Origin: CAVSWN01 sp046728115
GTDB taxonomy: Bacteria; Acidobacteriota; Vicinamibacteria; Vicinamibacterales; CAVVIG01
Direction of reading: 5' to 3'
DNA length: 32,768 bases
Assembly (NCBI GenBank): GCA_046728115.1
Contig: JBKPDW010000569.1
Span: 1-32,768, forward strand
Shown piece after piece: positions 29,702-32,768 of the stretch. A program made the translations under genes and the position numbers. Positions within the stretch are counted from its first letter, which is position 1. Every line of letters starts with the position of its first letter. Under the pieces are notes generated by a model. It had not been told where the DNA came from, did no database searches, and saw only the letters and a list, made by a program, of their open reading frames with translations.

Positions 29702-32431
29702 CTAGAAGGTCGAGCCTACCGCGAACCGGAACTGGAACGCCTTCTGCGGCTGCAGCGAGTTGTCGAGCACGCCGCTCCGCTGCGGGTTGTACGCGAAGAT
29801 CAGCCGAAACGGGACGTTCAACACGGGCATGAAGAAGCGCACTTCGAGGCCGGTTGACGTCTTGAAATCCTCAAACACGAAATTCTTGCCCGGTGCGAGC
29901 CTGTACCCGATCGAACCACCGTCGGGCACGAACGCCGGCGGTCCGACGATGGTCGGTCCGGGTTGCACCTGGCCGGCATCGTAGAATGCAATCAGCCGCA
30001 CCGGGCCGGCGATGGTGAACTGCTCCTCGACGTTGAAGAGCAGACTCTTGTTGCCGCCCAGCACGAGGCCCGTCTGCGGATCCTGCGGACCGATGGTGCG
30101 GATGTCGAACCCCCGGACGCTGTACTCGCCGCCGAGGAACAACTTCTCGAAGATTGGCAGCTCCTTCGATCCCGCAAGCTGATGGATGTACTCGAATTGC
30201 CCGCGCATGCCCAGCGTCAGCCGGTTGGCCTGTTTCCAGTAATGGACAGCCTCGAGCATCGGCTTGTAGAAGTTGGTGTTGCCGCCAAGGCCCGCGAGCT
30301 CGATCGACGCCGTGTAGCGCTTGCCTGAGGTCGGGAAGATCGGCTGGTCCACCGAGTTATAGACGATCGACGGAGACACCTTGCTGATGATGCGTTCGCC
30401 GCCCTGCCCCAGCAGCAACGAATCGCGCAGGAACGGATTGCGCGCGAGCACAATCGGATCGGTGTAGACCGCGTTGATTTCGGTAACGCGCACGCGCTCG
30501 TAGCTGTAATTCACGAACATCCGCGTGAAGCCGCGCCCGATCGGGAACCCGAACGTTGTGACGGCGCCCATCGACCGCTGCGTGAACTGGTTGACGTACC
30601 GGATGTCCTGTCGGAACACGTTGAAGCCGCCGGTGATGTTGCGGTCGAACAGGAACGGCTCGGTGAACGCCAGCGAATAGTTCTGCGCGCGCGACCCGGC
30701 CTGGAGCGAGAGCGTCAGGCTTTCGCCGCGGCCGAGGAAATTCGCTGTCTGGAACGACAGCTGTCCGAAGAAGCCTTCGAATTCCGACACGCCCGCGCCG
30801 AATGTCAGCGAATTGCGATTCTGCTCCTCGAGCTTCAACTTGACGTCGATCTTGTTCGTCTCATTCGGCGTCTTCTGGACGTCCACCTCGCCGGGTTTGC
30901 CCTCGAGCGCCTTGAAGTAGCCGAGCTGATTGAGCCGCTTGACGCTGTACTTGAGCGCCTCCGTATTGAACACGCCGCCCTCGACCAGCCGCATCTCGCG
31001 ACGGATCACGTTGTCGCGCGTGGTCGTGTTCCCGACGAAGGTGATGCGGTTCACGAAAAACTGCTGCCCTTCCTGCATCCGCATCGTGACGTCGACCACG
31101 GGAGGGCCCGCCGGCTTGTTGGTCTCAGTGGGAGGTTTCAGCGCGTCGGGCGCTTCAGGTTCGTTCGGACTCGGATCGTCGTGGAACTTGTAATCGGGAA
31201 ACCCCGTGAACTCGTAGTACCCGCCCGTCCCGTACACTTCGCGCGCCTTCTCGAGCCCCTTCCTGATGCGCTTCTCACCGTAATAATCGCCCGGCTTGAG
31301 CTTGAACAGCGGCTTCAGGAAATCGGTCTTCACCACCGTGTTGCCGGCCACGTCGAAAGTGCCGACCTTGTAGCGTGGACCTTCCACGACGGGAATACGC
31401 AACTCGACCCAGCGGGTTTTCTTGTCGGAGCTGTCCTCGATGGTCTTCAGCTCCGGCACGCCGACGTTCGCGCGCAGGTACCCGTGATCCCGGTAGAACG
31501 CGACCACCTTCTCCGCATCCTCGTCGAACTTTGGCTCGGAGTAGGTGCCGCGTCCGGCAATCATGCCGACGAACGCCGTCGGAAAATGAAAGAGGTCGAA
31601 AGGCTTGCGTTCTTTGTTCTCTTTCATCTGCCGCTTCAACGTGCTGTCGCTCATCGCGTTGTTGCCGGTGAACTCGACCTTGCGGATCTTGACGTTGGGC
31701 CCTTCCTCGAGGTGGAACGTGAGATGCACCAGCTTCGGTCCGCCGGGCATCTCCTGGATCTCGGGAGTCACCTCGGCGAACTGAAACCCCTTCTCGCGCA
31801 TCATGTCGCGAACGATGCCTTCGACCTTCCGGACCAGGGCGGGGTCGATGAACGTGTCGAGCCGGATCTCGGCGTTGGCTTCTTTCAGCTTGTCGTAGAT
31901 CTTCGACGTTTCAATCTTCTTGGAACCGACATAGTCGACGATCTTGACCCGCTGCCGCTCCTCCATGTTGTAGACAACGATCTTGCCGATCGTTCCGTTC
32001 GGAAACGGGTAGTCCGTGGTTTCAATCGAGAGGTTGTCGAGGAAGTTGGTATTCCACAGCCGATGGAAGTCCTCGAGGATCGTTTTTTCCGACGTGTCGT
32101 CGTATGGCACCCAGTCGCCGCGAGAGGGCACGCTGGACTTGAGCTGGATGTAATACAGGTAGGTCTGCGGCTCGATGACCGACGCGTTCCCCTGCGCCTC
32201 GAAGCAGGGCGCGATGAACAGGACAACCGGACCCGAGCCGGCCGGCGGCTGCGCGGCTGGGCGGGGCTGTTGGCCGCAGACCGTGGCCGACGGCAACTGT
32301 TCAGCGGCCTGGCTTGCAGCGGGTGCAGTGGCCGGCGCCTGTGCCGCAGACGAGGGCTGCGCCACGGCTGGCCGATTCGAGGCGAGCCAGGCGAGCGCGG
32401 CGAGTGCCGCTACTGCGGCGCGAGTCAACAT
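29702..32431 (-). CDS. bamA: outer membrane protein assembly factor BamA
   Basis: Core of the BAM complex, which inserts beta-barrel proteins in the outer membrane, 909 residues. The signal peptide is about 1-24 and is followed by an Ala/Pro/Gln-rich stretch (25-75) unusual for BamA. POTRA domains span about 85-540 with patterns such as VEFTGNNAMSDSTLKRQM and ITFVGNTTTRDNVIRREM; one POTRA contains a Pro-rich insertion near PSPNEPEAPDALKPPTETNK. The C-terminal 16-strand barrel has the key VRGF motif at 772-775 and ends in Phe909, the beta-signal. ATG at 32431 is preceded by AAGGGA. The downstream skp is a functional partner. Confidence 0.96.
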   Translation of the reverse strand: MLTRAAVAALAALAWLASNRPAVAQPSSAAQAPATAPAASQAAEQLPSATVCGQQPRPAAQPPAGSGPVVLFIAPCFEAQGNASVIEPQTYLYYIQLKSSVPSRGDWVPYDDTSEKTILEDFHRLWNTNFLDNLSIETTDYPFPNGTIGKIVVYNMEERQRVKIVDYVGSKKIETSKIYDKLKEANAEIRLDTFIDPALVRKVEGIVRDMMREKGFQFAEVTPEIQEMPGGPKLVHLTFHLEEGPNVKIRKVEFTGNNAMSDSTLKRQMKENKERKPFDLFHFPTAFVGMIAGRGTYSEPKFDEDAEKVVAFYRDHGYLRANVGVPELKTIEDSSDKKTRWVELRIPVVEGPRYKVGTFDVAGNTVVKTDFLKPLFKLKPGDYYGEKRIRKGLEKAREVYGTGGYYEFTGFPDYKFHDDPSPNEPEAPDALKPPTETNKPAGPPVVDVTMRMQEGQQFFVNRITFVGNTTTRDNVIRREMRLVEGGVFNTEALKYSVKRLNQLGYFKALEGKPGEVDVQKTPNETNKIDVKLKLEEQNRNSLTFGAGVSEFEGFFGQLSFQTANFLGRGESLTLSLQAGSRAQNYSLAFTEPFLFDRNITGGFNVFRQDIRYVNQFTQRSMGAVTTFGFPIGRGFTRMFVNYSYERVRVTEINAVYTDPIVLARNPFLRDSLLLGQGGERIISKVSPSIVYNSVDQPIFPTSGKRYTASIELAGLGGNTNFYKPMLEAVHYWKQANRLTLGMRGQFEYIHQLAGSKELPIFEKLFLGGEYSVRGFDIRTIGPQDPQTGLVLGGNKSLLFNVEEQFTIAGPVRLIAFYDAGQVQPGPTIVGPPAFVPDGGSIGYRLAPGKNFVFEDFKTSTGLEVRFFMPVLNVPFRLIFAYNPQRSGVLDNSLQPQKAFQFRFAVGSTF

Positions 32432-32496
32432 TCCCTTGATCTTAGACTGCCGGGATGGGTCTTCGGCCGTGGAATCGCAGAATCTGCGGGCCTGAT

Positions 32497-32574
32497 AATC
32501 TGAGGATTTGGATCACCTCAGCAATCAAACCCTCAGCACACGCTCAAATTCTACGATGCTCACATCCTCAGATT
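32497..32574. repeat. word-repeat hairpin, AATCTGAGG type
   Basis: AATCTGAGGAT (32497-32507) pairs perfectly with ATCCTCAGATT (32564-32574). Words AATCTG and CCTCAG recur between and around the arms (AATCTGCGGG, CACCTCAG, CCCTCAG). It lies in the gap between the ClpC-type gene and bamA. Confidence 0.88.
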
Positions 32575-32580
32575 GTGGTC

Positions 32581-32768
32581 TCACGCCAACTTCCGGCCCG
32601 CCTCGAGTTCGCCCGAGGGCCGGTAGGCGAGTTGTCCGCTCTCGAGGTACACCTCGATCTCGCCGGCGTGCAGGCGCCCGCGGATGAGTTCCTCGGAGAG
32701 CGGGTCTTCGACGTACCGCTGAATGGCGCGGCGCAGCGGCCGGGCGCCGTAGGAGCGATCCTTACAGG
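32581..32768 (-). CDS. Clp-family AAA+ ATPase (ClpC-like), C-terminal fragment
   Basis: Only the last 61 codons lie in the window. SYGARPLRRAIQRYVEDPLSEELIRG is the characteristic end of the second AAA+ domain of ClpA/B/C ATPases (residues about 5-30 of the fragment), followed by a small C-terminal extension with GEIEVYLESGQLAYRP. ClpC-type unfoldases feed ClpP; ClpA and ClpB are alternatives that cannot be excluded from this short stretch. The stop is TGA at 32581-32583. The start is beyond the window. Confidence 0.85.
   Translation of the reverse strand, partial: CKDRSYGARPLRRAIQRYVEDPLSEELIRGRLHAGEIEVYLESGQLAYRPSGELEAGRKLA

Overview
This window looks like the left end of a contig from a GC-rich, Gram-negative, menaquinone-using bacterium. 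Gene content and domain style suggest Acidobacteriota, possibly a Vicinamibacteria-like lineage; this is inferred from lipid A and BamA genes together with futalosine-type menaquinone genes and a large exported protein with choice-of-anchor and Ig-like parts. No rRNA, tRNA or CRISPR was seen. The first 40 bases are not genomic: positions 8-40 are a Nextera/Tn5 sequencing adapter, so the leftmost gene is cut off and its apparent stop is artificial.

Every supported gene lies on the minus strand, so transcription runs from right to left. In that order: the C-terminus of a ClpC-type ATPase (32581-32768); an envelope cluster bamA, ompH/skp, a fused fabZ-lpxA, lpxI and a Gfo/Idh/MocA dehydrogenase (25533-32431); a UbiD decarboxylase (24051-25499); a subtilase-like exported protein and two paralogous lipoproteins (19826-23831) that run without a real gap into menaquinone genes (a radical-SAM-like protein without its cluster cysteines, mqnA, mqnC, an aminofutalosine-deaminase-like amidohydrolase, ubiA, ubiX, menG; 13210-19829); a TonB-like protein, a tiny membrane ORF, miaA, hfq, deoB and dgt (8468-13107); a yceD-rpmF-plsX-fabD-fabG-acpP-fabF fatty-acid block (2947-8298); and etfB-etfA plus the N-terminal half of a membrane Fe-S ETF:quinone oxidoreductase (41-2858).

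Functionally, the right side builds the outer membrane (lipid A and BAM), the centre makes menaquinone by the futalosine route, and the left side makes fatty acids and passes electrons from acyl-CoA dehydrogenases through ETF to the quinone pool. lpxD, fabH, a canonical mqnE and mqnB are not in the window.

The least explained feature is in the gaps. Nearly every intergenic space longer than about 70 bp holds a self-complementary element built from degenerate short words. The words differ between loci (AGTTCAGATT, GGTTCGAGG, GGTAATTGG, GGTCCGTCC, GGCTGATGG, CACGAAA, CGCAGAG and others) but the layout is the same: a word array, a spacer, then its reverse complement. Some run into coding sequence: one forms the last codons of the MocA-family gene, and word-like arrays sit in frame inside mqnA and deoB. 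The other strong candidate for new biology is the cluster-less MqnE-like protein encoded directly upstream of mqnA. A fabZ-lpxA gene fusion is also notable.
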